DNA from: Flavobacterium hungaricum
GTDB taxonomy: Bacteria; Bacteroidota; Bacteroidia; Flavobacteriales; Flavobacteriaceae
Reading direction: 5' to 3'
Length of the DNA stretch: 64,000 nt
Assembly: GCF_015182285.1 (NCBI RefSeq)
Contig: NZ_PRDM01000006.1
Location: 62,001-126,000 of the forward strand
The number at the start of each line of letters is the position of its first letter. Within the stretch, counting starts at the first letter, position 1. This document shows positions 17,549 to 26,033 of this stretch, one piece after another. The position numbers and the translations under genes were made by a program. Under the pieces are notes generated by a model. The model searched no databases, was not told where the DNA came from, and was given only the letters and a program-made list of their open reading frames with translations.

Positions 17549-17603
17549 TAATTAAGTGTTTTTAATTATTCATTCTCATCTTCAATCTCAATGAAGTTTT
17601 GCT

Positions 17604-18338
17604 TTAACTTCTTTGGCGGACAGTTTCGTATAAAAAGGCGCCGCAGGCAACAGAAACATTTAATGATCCGATAGAACCAAACATTGGCAGTTTTGCTTTT
17701 TCGTCTACAATTTTAAGAACAGAAGGATTAATTCCTCTATCTTCAGACCCCATTATAATAGCAACAGGTTCTGTTAATGATACGTCGTATATGTTTTGAT
17801 CTGTTTTTTCTGTAGCAGCTACTGTTTTAATTCCAGAACCCTGCAGGTAAAAAATAGCATCTTTAATATGTTCTACTTTACAGATCGGAACATTAAAAAC
17901 AGCTCCAGCAGATGTTTTTACAGTATCACCGTTAACAGGAGCAGATCCCGCTTTTTGTACGATGATTCCGTTTACGCCTGTACATTCGGCAGTTCTTATA
18001 ATGGCACCAAAATTTCGAGCGTCCGAAATTTGGTCTAATATTAAAAATAAAGGTTTTACTCCAGATTCAATAGTAGATTCAACTAAATGTTCTAAATCGA
18101 TAAATCCAATTGGTGATATTGTGGCAACTGCACCTTGGTGGTTGTTTGGTGTAAGGCGGTTAAGCTTTTCTACCGGCACGTATGAGAAGTTAATGTTGGC
18201 TCGTTTCATCACCTTCATCAAATCTTTCATCAATTCTCCAGAAATCTCTTTTTGGATGAATACTTTGTCTACTTCTTTTCCAGCCTGAATCGCTTCTATA
18301 ATGGCTCTAATGCCGAATATTTGGTGTTCTTTTTCCAT
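17604..18338 (-). CDS. rlmB: 23S rRNA (guanosine-2'-O-)-methyltransferase RlmB
   Basis: A 244-residue SPOUT (TrmH-type) methyltransferase expected to methylate the 2'-OH of G2251 in the P-loop of 23S rRNA. The N-terminal L30e-like substrate-binding domain (about 1-80, IFGIRAIIEAI) is followed by the knotted domain with motif 1 DQISDARNFGAIIRTAE, motif 2 IIMGSEDRGINP and motif 3 GSLNVSVACGAFLYE. All three motifs are intact and the length is typical. The nearest -7 element ends only four bases before the ATG. Confidence 0.93.
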   Translation of the reverse strand: MEKEHQIFGIRAIIEAIQAGKEVDKVFIQKEISGELMKDLMKVMKRANINFSYVPVEKLNRLTPNNHQGAVATISPIGFIDLEHLVESTIESGVKPLFLILDQISDARNFGAIIRTAECTGVNGIIVQKAGSAPVNGDTVKTSAGAVFNVPICKVEHIKDAIFYLQGSGIKTVAATEKTDQNIYDVSLTEPVAIIMGSEDRGINPSVLKIVDEKAKLPMFGSIGSLNVSVACGAFLYETVRQRS

Positions 18339-18342
18339 GGAG

Positions 18343-18350
18343 CAAATATA
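18343..18350 (-). promoter_or_regulatory. -7 element directly before rlmB, leaderless transcript likely
   Basis: On the minus strand this is TATATTTG followed by C, the same form as the strong promoters elsewhere in the window. Only four bases separate it from the rlmB ATG at 18338, so the transcript should start at or beside the A of the ATG. Confidence 0.5.
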
Positions 18351-18370
18351 GCTATAATGTTTATAAAAAA

Positions 18371-18394
18371 AAACCGCTCTGAAGAGAGCGGTTT
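18371..18394 (-). terminator. terminator of the susCD-like genes
   Basis: AAACCGCTCT (18371-18380) and AGAGCGGTTT (18385-18394) form a perfect 10-bp stem with loop GAAG. On the minus strand it is followed by a run of U's (the A-run at 18364-18373). It lies 24 bases after the SusD-like stop codon. Confidence 0.85.
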
Positions 18395-18417
18395 AATGTA
18401 TTGATTTGGAAATAAAA

Positions 18418-19932
18418 TTATTTTACGTCCCAGAAAATTTTTGTTGTCAGTAAATTTCCTCCAATAGCATCTGAAGCTGCGCTCCAGTTGTCACCGTTAA
18501 CAGTTTGTTCAACGATTGGATATGTATATCTTACTGGCACTTTTTTGTCTGATGCAGGAACAGAACTTGGGTGAGAAATTAAGATTGGGAAATCTAATCT
18601 TCTATAAGCAGTCCAAGCTTGGAAACTTCTGTTGTATAAAGCAATCCATTCTTGGTATCCAATTTTTTCTTGCCAAGTACCGCTTCCAGTTCCAGGGAAT
18701 CCAGCAATAGGAGTAGTGGCAGCAGTTGCATAAGCAACTTGTGGATTTGTTAAATAAGCTGTAGTTTCTTCAGGAGATACTCCCCAGAAATTACAAGATA
18801 ATGTAATTGCTTGGTTGTAATAGTACTCAACCGTGTTTCCTACTACAAAACCTCTTGCAGCAGCTTCAGCTAAGTAAAAGTTAACTTCGAAAGCCTCAAT
18901 TAAAACTCCAGGTGCAGATGGATTTTTGATCACATCACCTACGTGAGAATATGTGCTTTCGTATGGAAGTGAATTACGACCTCCTGGAATACCACCAAAA
19001 TAAGTTCCGTCAGCCATTGGAGTAAAGAAAATAGGTCTTCTAGGATCAGACATAGAATTCATTCTGTCAACCAATGTGTTAGCAGGAACGTTGTCGTTTC
19101 TTTGACTTGCTACAAGATTGTCAAAAATCGGGTTGTAGTTTGGTGCAAAAGAAGCATAAGTTAATAATGCATTATTAGCATTTGTTAGTAAAACACCGCC
19201 ATTGTAAGCAGATTCAACTGTAGTTTTTGCTAAAGCAGGATTTTTATCTGCGATATTAATTCCTAATTTAAGTTTTACAGAGTTAGCAAAAATTTTCCAT
19301 TTTGCTACGTCTCCTTTATAAATTAAATCACCAGTATCAAAACTTCCTCCAGTTGCATCTAATTGATTAATTGCAGCATCAATACGAGCAATTAATTTTG
19401 GATAGATCTCTTCGTCATTATCGTATTTAGGTAAAACGATAGTTGGGTTTTGTAGAGATTCAGTATAAGGAACATCTCCAAAAGTATCTACTATAATTTG
19501 GTAAGTATACACTCTTAAGATTTCAAGAATCGCAACTTTGTTTTGCTGCTGTTTTTGCCAGTCACTTGGAGAAGTTGCGTCTGGTTTTGTCTGAGCTTTT
19601 AAAACTTCTTCAGAAGTTTTTAAATTACCTAAAACATCTTGGTATAATTTTGTCCAATGTGTATCGGCAATAGTTCTTGTTGTTAAGTTATATCTTGATT
19701 CAGCAGTATATAAAGTTGCTGCCCAATATTGAACGTAGTAACGTAAAGGGTTGTTATTAACACTTGGAGTTGTTAATTGATCAGATAATTCTTTTTGTGC
19801 ATTTGATAATAATGATTCTGCAGGAACATCATACGATTTCTTTGCATCATCATTAAAAGCTTCATTGTCACTAACACAGCTCGAAAGAGATAAGAAGGTT
19901 AGTGTTACTATTGATAAAAATATTTTTTTCAT
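18418..19932 (-). CDS. SusD/RagB family outer-membrane lipoprotein
   Basis: A 504-residue lipoprotein with lipobox LSSC (Cys19) and a mature protein rich in helices, several TPR-like, as in SusD proteins. The features RYYVQYWAATLYTAESRYNL near the N-terminus and WQEKIGYQEWIALYNRSFQAW near the C-terminus fit the SusD-like family 2. SusD proteins form the lid that captures nutrient over the SusC channel. It follows the SusC gene by 10 bases and shares its terminator, so the pair is one transport unit. No glycosidase, peptidase or regulator is adjacent, so the substrate is not known. Confidence 0.93.
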   Translation of the reverse strand: MKKIFLSIVTLTFLSLSSCVSDNEAFNDDAKKSYDVPAESLLSNAQKELSDQLTTPSVNNNPLRYYVQYWAATLYTAESRYNLTTRTIADTHWTKLYQDVLGNLKTSEEVLKAQTKPDATSPSDWQKQQQNKVAILEILRVYTYQIIVDTFGDVPYTESLQNPTIVLPKYDNDEEIYPKLIARIDAAINQLDATGGSFDTGDLIYKGDVAKWKIFANSVKLKLGINIADKNPALAKTTVESAYNGGVLLTNANNALLTYASFAPNYNPIFDNLVASQRNDNVPANTLVDRMNSMSDPRRPIFFTPMADGTYFGGIPGGRNSLPYESTYSHVGDVIKNPSAPGVLIEAFEVNFYLAEAAARGFVVGNTVEYYYNQAITLSCNFWGVSPEETTAYLTNPQVAYATAATTPIAGFPGTGSGTWQEKIGYQEWIALYNRSFQAWTAYRRLDFPILISHPSSVPASDKKVPVRYTYPIVEQTVNGDNWSAASDAIGGNLLTTKIFWDVK

Positions 19933-19942
19933 TTTGTTTTTC

Positions 19943-22900
19943 TTAGAAGTTAAGTTTTACATTAAATGAGTACACTTTAGTTGCTGGCATAACTCCTGAT
20001 TGGTATCCTTGAATATTTCCTGCTGATGAACCTGCTTCAGGATCAGCAAATGGAAGGTTTTTGTCAATGATCCATAGGTTGTTTCCGATTACACTAAATG
20101 TCATACCTTTAATGTACATTTTGTCTAAAAATTTAGATGGTAAAGTGTATGATAATCCTACTTCTCTCAATTTAACGAATGAACCATCATAAACATAAGC
20201 CTTAGTTGGGTTTGTGTCAGAACTAAAGGCAGTTCCTCCAGATGTAGATGCGTCGATTCTTGTTGTATTTGGTGTTCCATCTTCGTGAACTCCTGGTAAT
20301 ATATATCCTCCACTGTCAGCACCAGATGTCAAAGGATCTCTTACAGAGTTTCCTAAATCATTTACACCTAGATCATAAATTCCAGTTTCTCTTCCGTATG
20401 CTTGGTCAAGTGAGAAGATATCTCCACCTTTTTTAACATCGATTAAGAAGTTGAAAGAAATGTTTTTGTAAGTAAGTCTGTTAGAAACACCACCAATCCA
20501 TTTTGCTTGAGTATTACCAATAACTTTATTTTCAGCTAAGATATAGTATCCGTCTTCGTCAACAACTTTGTTTCCGTTAGTGTCATAAGTATAATCTCTA
20601 CCTCTAAGAGTTCCGTAAGGCTGTCCAACAGTAGCATTCAAAGAAGCTCCACCTTGGAAATTTGCAAGTAATAAGTTATCTCTTCCTTGGTTAAGAGAAA
20701 CTACTGTGTTTTGGTTTTTAGACCAGTTTACACCGATATCCCAAGTAAAGTTTTCAGTTTTGATTGGTTTTCCAGATAATGCAATCTCGATACCTTTGTT
20801 CTCAATTTCTCCAGCATTAACTGTAGAATAGTTTACACCAGTCGCTGTAGATTGAGGAACGTTGAAAATTTGGTCTTCTGTATTTGTTTTGTATAAAGAC
20901 ACATCAAAGTTTAATCTGTTTTTAAACATTGACATCTCTAAACCTGCTTCCCAAGCTTTTTGAGTTTCTGGTTTAAGATTTGCGAAGTCTAAATAAGTAG
21001 TACTGTTTCCAAATAATGGATTTCCTTCTAAACCATAATTGTTAACTTTTGCACCTAATCTTCCAGCAGCTGGGTCATTACCAACTTGAGCGTAGTTAAG
21101 TCTAACTTTTCCTAAAGACAACCAATCAGCTTGTACCAATTCAGAGAAGATTAAACTTGATCCGATAGAGTAGTAGCTGTAGTTATTGTTCTCTTGTGGA
21201 AGAGCAGTACTTTTATCAAGTCTGTAAGATCCCTCAAGGAAAATATATTTTTTGTAGTCTAATGACAATTGTCCGTATAAACCAGATTTCTCATAAGTAA
21301 TTTGAGATTCTTTTGCTGGTAAGAAAACATTTGAGTTGTCTAAGCTGTATAAACCAGCTTTTGCTAATCCACCAGTTGTAGAAGCTTGGATAGAATAAGC
21401 ATCTGATCTTAAGAAAGTATAACCTGCTAAAGCTTTAGCTCCGATATTTTCTGATAAGTTAAAGTCATAAGTAACAATGAAGTCATAAGTTTGCTGCATG
21501 AAATCTCTTTTGTATAAAGAGTATCCAGAACCATCATTAGCACCACTAATACCAAAAGTTTCAGCGTGGCTGCCAACAGCTTTTCTTAATTCTTGTTGAT
21601 CGTTTGAGTAATCAATTGTTGCACGACCCATAGCTGTTAAGCCTTTGATGATCTCGTAAGATAAACTTGTCCCAGCTAAGAATCTTGTTCTTTCGTCTTG
21701 CTCAAAATTTTGATATCTGTCAAAGTAAGGGTTGTTCCAGAAAGCAGGAGCTAAATTGCCATTTGTTGGATCGGTCATGTTCCAAGTAATGTTTTGCTGT
21801 GTTCTGTGGTACTCTCTTTCCAATTCTTTGATGTCAACATTTGTTGCCCACCATTGTCTGAAACCTCCAATAAAGTTATCACCATAACCAGTGTTATTTC
21901 TACCAGTAGTATTTTGATTTGTGAAAGTAAAGAAAGCAGTTGAAGTTAATTTGTCAGATAGATCTCTTGTGAAATTACCATTCAAACTGTTTTTGTTTAG
22001 TAAACTGTTTGGTAAAACACCAGAGTTGTTGCTGTTTGTGAAACCTAAGTTATAACCACCTTTTTCATCACCACCAGTTAAATTGATGTTGTTTGTATAA
22101 GTAGTAGATTTTTGAAAGAAATCAACCGGAGTGTTTTTTGCAGCGACCCATGGAGTAGCTTTTCCGTAGTTTGGATTTCCTAGTACAAATGCATTCCAGT
22201 TATAAACCATAATGTTTGGATCAAAAGCATTTCCGTAAGAAGCATCATCTCCTGTAGAAGCTACCAAACCGTTTGGATTTCCAAAAATGTCAGCAGTGTA
22301 GCTGCTGTCTTCACCAGCGTATCCTTCACCATATTTATTTTGGTAAGTCGGCATAGTTTTTTTGTCAATTGCACCGATAGATACTGTAGAGCTGATAGAT
22401 ACACCTAAAGCAGAGTTCTTTTTACCTTTTTTAGTGGTAATCATAATCGCTCCGTTGGATGCCTGGCTACCATAAAGAGCCGTTGCAGCTGCACCTTTAA
22501 GAACGTTGATAGACTCAATGTTGTTAGGGTCAATATCAGAAGCAGCATTACCAAAGTCAAATCCTTGTCTTCCGTTTTGTGAATCTTGATCATTTAAATT
22601 CGCATTACTTACAGCAACACCATCAATAACAATTAAAGCTTGGTTGTTTCCAGTGATACTTTTCATACCTCTCAAAACGATGTTTGTAGAACCACCAAAG
22701 TTAGAGTTAGCTTTAATCTCTAAACCGGCAACTTTTCCTGATAAATTGTTTAAGAAGTTATTTGTAGGGCTGCTGTTTACTTGCTCAGCAGATACTAATT
22801 GAGAAGAATAACCCAAAGATTTTTTTTCTCTTTTTACACCCAAGGCAGTTGTTACAATAACACCTTCAAGTTCTTGTGCGTCCCCACCTAGTTTTACGTT

Positions 22901-23170
22901 TACAACTGATGAACTTGCAGTTATTTCTTGGGTTTTCATCCCAATGTAGCTAAAAACCAATACTTGGCTTGTGGTTGCTTTGATGGAATATTTACCATCA
23001 AAATCTGTTTGCGTTCCCGATTTAGTTCCTTTAACTAATACACTTACACCTGGCAAAGGCATACCTGCATCGTCAGAAACTGTTCCAGAAACAGCTCTTT
23101 CTTGCGCAAATGATAAATGCGCAGCTAGTACTAGTAAAAGTACTAAGAATCCATTGAACTTTAGTTTCAT
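19943..23170 (-). CDS. SusC/RagA family TonB-linked outer-membrane transporter
   Basis: A 1075-residue outer-membrane channel. A signal peptide (about 1-22, ending LSFAQ) is followed by a carboxypeptidase-regulatory-like domain (GTVSDDAGMPLPGVSVLVKG), a TonB-box-like stretch, and the plug (LEGVIVTTALGVKREKKSLGY to ASNGAIMITTKKG). A beta-barrel of about 800 residues ends in YSFNVKLNF with a terminal Phe. It imports a nutrient with energy from TonB and partners the SusD-like lipoprotein downstream. Length and domain order are those of a complete SusC. The Omp85 gene upstream is in the same direction but 84 bases away with a promoter-like site in the gap. Confidence 0.95.
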   Translation of the reverse strand: MKLKFNGFLVLLLVLAAHLSFAQERAVSGTVSDDAGMPLPGVSVLVKGTKSGTQTDFDGKYSIKATTSQVLVFSYIGMKTQEITASSSVVNVKLGGDAQELEGVIVTTALGVKREKKSLGYSSQLVSAEQVNSSPTNNFLNNLSGKVAGLEIKANSNFGGSTNIVLRGMKSITGNNQALIVIDGVAVSNANLNDQDSQNGRQGFDFGNAASDIDPNNIESINVLKGAAATALYGSQASNGAIMITTKKGKKNSALGVSISSTVSIGAIDKKTMPTYQNKYGEGYAGEDSSYTADIFGNPNGLVASTGDDASYGNAFDPNIMVYNWNAFVLGNPNYGKATPWVAAKNTPVDFFQKSTTYTNNINLTGGDEKGGYNLGFTNSNNSGVLPNSLLNKNSLNGNFTRDLSDKLTSTAFFTFTNQNTTGRNNTGYGDNFIGGFRQWWATNVDIKELEREYHRTQQNITWNMTDPTNGNLAPAFWNNPYFDRYQNFEQDERTRFLAGTSLSYEIIKGLTAMGRATIDYSNDQQELRKAVGSHAETFGISGANDGSGYSLYKRDFMQQTYDFIVTYDFNLSENIGAKALAGYTFLRSDAYSIQASTTGGLAKAGLYSLDNSNVFLPAKESQITYEKSGLYGQLSLDYKKYIFLEGSYRLDKSTALPQENNNYSYYSIGSSLIFSELVQADWLSLGKVRLNYAQVGNDPAAGRLGAKVNNYGLEGNPLFGNSTTYLDFANLKPETQKAWEAGLEMSMFKNRLNFDVSLYKTNTEDQIFNVPQSTATGVNYSTVNAGEIENKGIEIALSGKPIKTENFTWDIGVNWSKNQNTVVSLNQGRDNLLLANFQGGASLNATVGQPYGTLRGRDYTYDTNGNKVVDEDGYYILAENKVIGNTQAKWIGGVSNRLTYKNISFNFLIDVKKGGDIFSLDQAYGRETGIYDLGVNDLGNSVRDPLTSGADSGGYILPGVHEDGTPNTTRIDASTSGGTAFSSDTNPTKAYVYDGSFVKLREVGLSYTLPSKFLDKMYIKGMTFSVIGNNLWIIDKNLPFADPEAGSSAGNIQGYQSGVMPATKVYSFNVKLNF

Positions 23171-23195
23171 TTTTAAATATTTTGAATTAGTATCG

Positions 23196-23226
23196 CAAAA
23201 CTCTTAATAATTTGTTAACTATCCAA
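23196..23226 (-). promoter_or_regulatory. possible promoter of the susCD-like pair
   Basis: On the minus strand CTTG (23227-23224) is followed after 20 bases by GAGTTTTG (23203-23196), which differs from TAnnTTTG only in its first base. Spacing fits the Bacteroidota consensus. It would give a leader of about 20 bases. Confidence 0.4.
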
Positions 23227-23254
23227 GGGAAAAAATTAAAAATTTCGTTAAACA

Positions 23255-24955
23255 CTAAAATTTAACATTGTAACATATGTTTATAATACTGTTATATAAT
23301 TGTAAATCTTTGGTTTTTTCCGCGCCATTTGTAAGATTGATCTTTAGAATGCCGTTAATTGTGTTTAACGTTATGCCGATTCCAAGACCTGTTAAATTTT
23401 TGATTTTTTTAGGGTTTGTTGAGGATGTAAGATCTTGATACAATCCATAATCCAAAATAGAATTGATATATAAATTGCTGGATAAAAGATATCGGTATTC
23501 GGTAAGGATTAATGATGCAAAATTGGCTTGAAGACTGTTTTCTAAAAAACCCCGAATTGAATTTATGCCTCCAAAACGAAATAACTCATTAATGAGATAG
23601 GTTTTGCTTGATAAAATATAGTTTTGCGAAGCAAGGTAAATATAGTTTTTTCTATTTAGTTCAAAATTATATCCAGCGTTTAGCTGGCTGTAAAATTGTT
23701 GTATCGATTCTGTAGAACCAGTAGTGGTGTAAGAATCCCTTTTCCCAAAACCTGCAGAAAAGTTCAGAATAGATTTTTGTGGTAATAAAATGTTAGAGTA
23801 ATCCCGTTTTTTATATTCAAAAGAGCTGGTAATATAAGAATTGTCAAAATCACTTATACTTGAATTGCTGATGTTTTGTATGTCACTTGATTCTGTAGAT
23901 TGATAGCCCAAGTAAATTTTTGAGTTATAATTTAGATAATAACCTAGGTCAATAGCTGTTTTTGTGTTTTGAAAAGTGCTGTCTTGTTTGAAAATATTTA
24001 ATTGCGCTTTTATTCCTAATGGTGTTTGAAATATATATGGGATTTCTAACTTAGTGTTGAATGTTTTTTGTTGATTGCCGTCACTTTTCCAGTAAAGTGA
24101 AAATTGTTCTCCGGCTTTTAGAGTGTTTAAAAGAGACACATCTATATATCCATTTAAATTAAGTTTTTTGTTTTCGTCGTTAGAAAAGCCAATATAACCG
24201 TCAAAATTATTTGCTTTTCTTTTTTCTATATACGTATATATTTTAGTAGAATCTTTTGTAAAAAGTATTTCGGGGTATTTAGATTGTGAAATAAATTCGA
24301 AGCTGTTTACATCATTATAAAGTTCTTTGCTGACTTCTTGATTGAAAGTTCTGTTTAGGTATTTTTTATTAAGTTGTTTTAAATGCCCTTTGGGGAAAAA
24401 GTCTTTTGAATTTGGATTAGTATAATTTATTACAATCGAATTAATATTTCTTTTTTCTTCTAAGCTGAAATTAAGATTTGCAAAAATTGAGTTTTCTGTT
24501 TTTTTAATGTTTTGAAGTTTTATTTTGCTTAATGCGTATCCGGCTTTTTCTGCCTCTGCGATTTTTTGATTTAGATAGGTTTCAAGTTGAGAATAGGGTA
24601 TTGTTATGGTGTCTGATGTTTTTTTATCTGATTCTCGAAAATCAGTTTGTCCACCTATATATATATGAATGTACTTAATTTGTTTTTTTAGATTAATACT
24701 ACATTGGTAAGTGCTGTCATCTTTTTTAACGGTTTCTAATATTTGATTCTCTATATATCCATTTTTTGAAAGTTTTTCGCTTGTTGTACTGATTTCAAAA
24801 AATACTGATTTAAGATTAGTGTGTAGGTTGTTGTAATTTAAAGAATCGATAATTTTAGTTTCTGTTTCATTGCTTCCCAAAATTTTCAAATGTATTTTTT
24901 GAGAAGAAACAGAAAGACTGAGACAGAATAATATAATGAAGAAAAGTGATTTCAA
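23255..24955 (-). CDS. Omp85/BamA-TamA family outer-membrane protein
   Basis: A 566-residue protein with signal peptide (about 1-17, ending SVSSQ), two or three POTRA-like segments (about 20-210; one contains EAEKAGYALSKIKL) and a beta-barrel that ends in YNVKF. The barrel holds SIRGF within FGGINSIRGFLENSLQ, corresponding to the conserved (V/I)RGF motif of the Omp85 superfamily. It is shorter than BamA (about 800), so it is more TamA/FhaC-like. The start is a TTG at 24955: no ATG is in frame before a stop 18 bases upstream or within the signal peptide. Its client or partner is unknown. Confidence 0.8.
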   Translation of the reverse strand: MKSLFFIILFCLSLSVSSQKIHLKILGSNETETKIIDSLNYNNLHTNLKSVFFEISTTSEKLSKNGYIENQILETVKKDDSTYQCSINLKKQIKYIHIYIGGQTDFRESDKKTSDTITIPYSQLETYLNQKIAEAEKAGYALSKIKLQNIKKTENSIFANLNFSLEEKRNINSIVINYTNPNSKDFFPKGHLKQLNKKYLNRTFNQEVSKELYNDVNSFEFISQSKYPEILFTKDSTKIYTYIEKRKANNFDGYIGFSNDENKKLNLNGYIDVSLLNTLKAGEQFSLYWKSDGNQQKTFNTKLEIPYIFQTPLGIKAQLNIFKQDSTFQNTKTAIDLGYYLNYNSKIYLGYQSTESSDIQNISNSSISDFDNSYITSSFEYKKRDYSNILLPQKSILNFSAGFGKRDSYTTTGSTESIQQFYSQLNAGYNFELNRKNYIYLASQNYILSSKTYLINELFRFGGINSIRGFLENSLQANFASLILTEYRYLLSSNLYINSILDYGLYQDLTSSTNPKKIKNLTGLGIGITLNTINGILKINLTNGAEKTKDLQLYNSIINICYNVKF

Positions 24956-25053
24956 TTGTAATGATTTTATTTTTTAAAAATAAGGCAAATATCTCATGTT
25001 TGTTTAGAAAATGATAAGCTTAAATAATGTTATTGAAAATTAATGATTTAACG

Positions 25054-25084
25054 TTTGTATACTGAGAAATATTTTATACATTTG
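25054..25084 (+). promoter_or_regulatory. consensus promoter of the str ribosomal operon
   Basis: TTTG (25054-25057), 19 bases, then TACATTTG (25077-25084) matches the Bacteroidota consensus TTTG-N19-TAnnTTTG exactly. Transcription should begin near 25090, giving a leader of about 48 bases. The leader contains CCCG/CGGG, a small hairpin at 25088-25102. Confidence 0.88.
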
Positions 25085-25137
25085 CAACCCCGTAAAAAGC
25101 GGGAATTTAATAAACATAATAATTTTTAGTATTAATT

Positions 25138-25521
25138 ATGCCAACAATTCAACAATTAGTAAGAACAGGAAGAACTCAGATCACTAAGAAGAGTAAATCG
25201 GTTGCTTTAGATTCTTGTCCTCAAAGAAGAGGGGTTTGTACGCGTGTTTACACTACTACACCAAAAAAACCAAACTCTGCAATGCGTAAAGTTGCGCGTG
25301 TACGTTTGACAAATGGTAATGAGGTGAATGCTTACATCCCTGGAGAAGGACATAATCTACAAGAGCACTCGATAGTATTAGTGCGAGGTGGAAGGGTAAA
25401 AGATTTACCAGGTGTTAGATATCACATCGTTCGTGGAGCGCTTGATACGTCAGGTGTTGCAGGAAGAACGCAAAGAAGATCTAAGTACGGTGCTAAACGC
25501 CCAAAAGAAGCAAAAAAGTAA
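25138..25521 (+). CDS. rpsL: 30S ribosomal protein S12
   Basis: A 127-residue protein at the decoding centre of the small subunit. The conserved loop [16 protein letters not shown] carries the Lys whose mutation gives streptomycin resistance in other bacteria; the wild-type KKPNSA is present. [11 protein letters not shown] and [14 protein letters not shown] are intact too. It is the first gene of rpsL-rpsG-fusA-rpsJ, 24 bases before rpsG, behind an exact-consensus promoter. Confidence 0.98.
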
Positions 25522-25545
25522 TTTAAAAACTTTTAAGAAAAAGAC

Positions 25546-26022
25546 ATGAGAAAAAGAGCGGCAAAGAAAAGACCACTTTTACCAGATCCAAGGTTTAATG
25601 ATCAATTGGTAACACGTTTTGTAAACAACTTAATGTGGGACGGTAAGAAGTCTACAGCTTTTAAAGTTTTTTACGATGCTATTGATATCATCGAAACTAA
25701 GAAGCAAAATGACGAAAAAACTTCATTAGAGATCTGGAAAGATGCTTTAACTAATGTTATGCCTCACGTAGAAGTACGTAGTCGTAGAGTAGGTGGAGCT
25801 ACATTCCAAATTCCAATGCAGATTCGTCCAGATAGAAAAATTTCTATGGCAATGAAGTGGTTGATACTTTATTCAAGAAGAAGAAATGAAAAATCTATGG
25901 CACAACGTTTAGCGTCAGAATGTTTAGCTGCGGCTAAAGAAGAAGGTGCGGCAGTTAAGAAAAGAATGGATACTCACAAAATGGCAGAAGCTAATAAAGC
26001 TTTCTCTCACTTTAGATTTTAA
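25546..26022 (+). CDS. rpsG: 30S ribosomal protein S7
   Basis: A 158-residue primary 16S rRNA binder that nucleates the small-subunit head. It begins MRKRAAKKR and has the conserved [16 protein letters not shown] segment and the C-terminal helix ending AFSHFRF. It lies 11 bases before fusA. In E. coli S7 represses its own operon by binding the rpsL-rpsG spacer; here that spacer is only 24 bases, too short for the same structure. Confidence 0.98.
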   Translation: MRKRAAKKRPLLPDPRFNDQLVTRFVNNLMWDGKKSTAFKVFYDAIDIIETKKQNDEKTSLEIWKDALTNVMPHVEVRSRRVGGATFQIPMQIRPDRKISMAMKWLILYSRRRNEKSMAQRLASECLAAAKEEGAAVKKRMDTHKMAEANKAFSHFRF

Positions 26023-26033
26023 TTCGTAAAGAA

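Noticed and set aside
17962-18288. 108-codon plus-strand ORF
   Set aside because: It is antisense to rlmB, whose catalytic motifs prove the coding strand.
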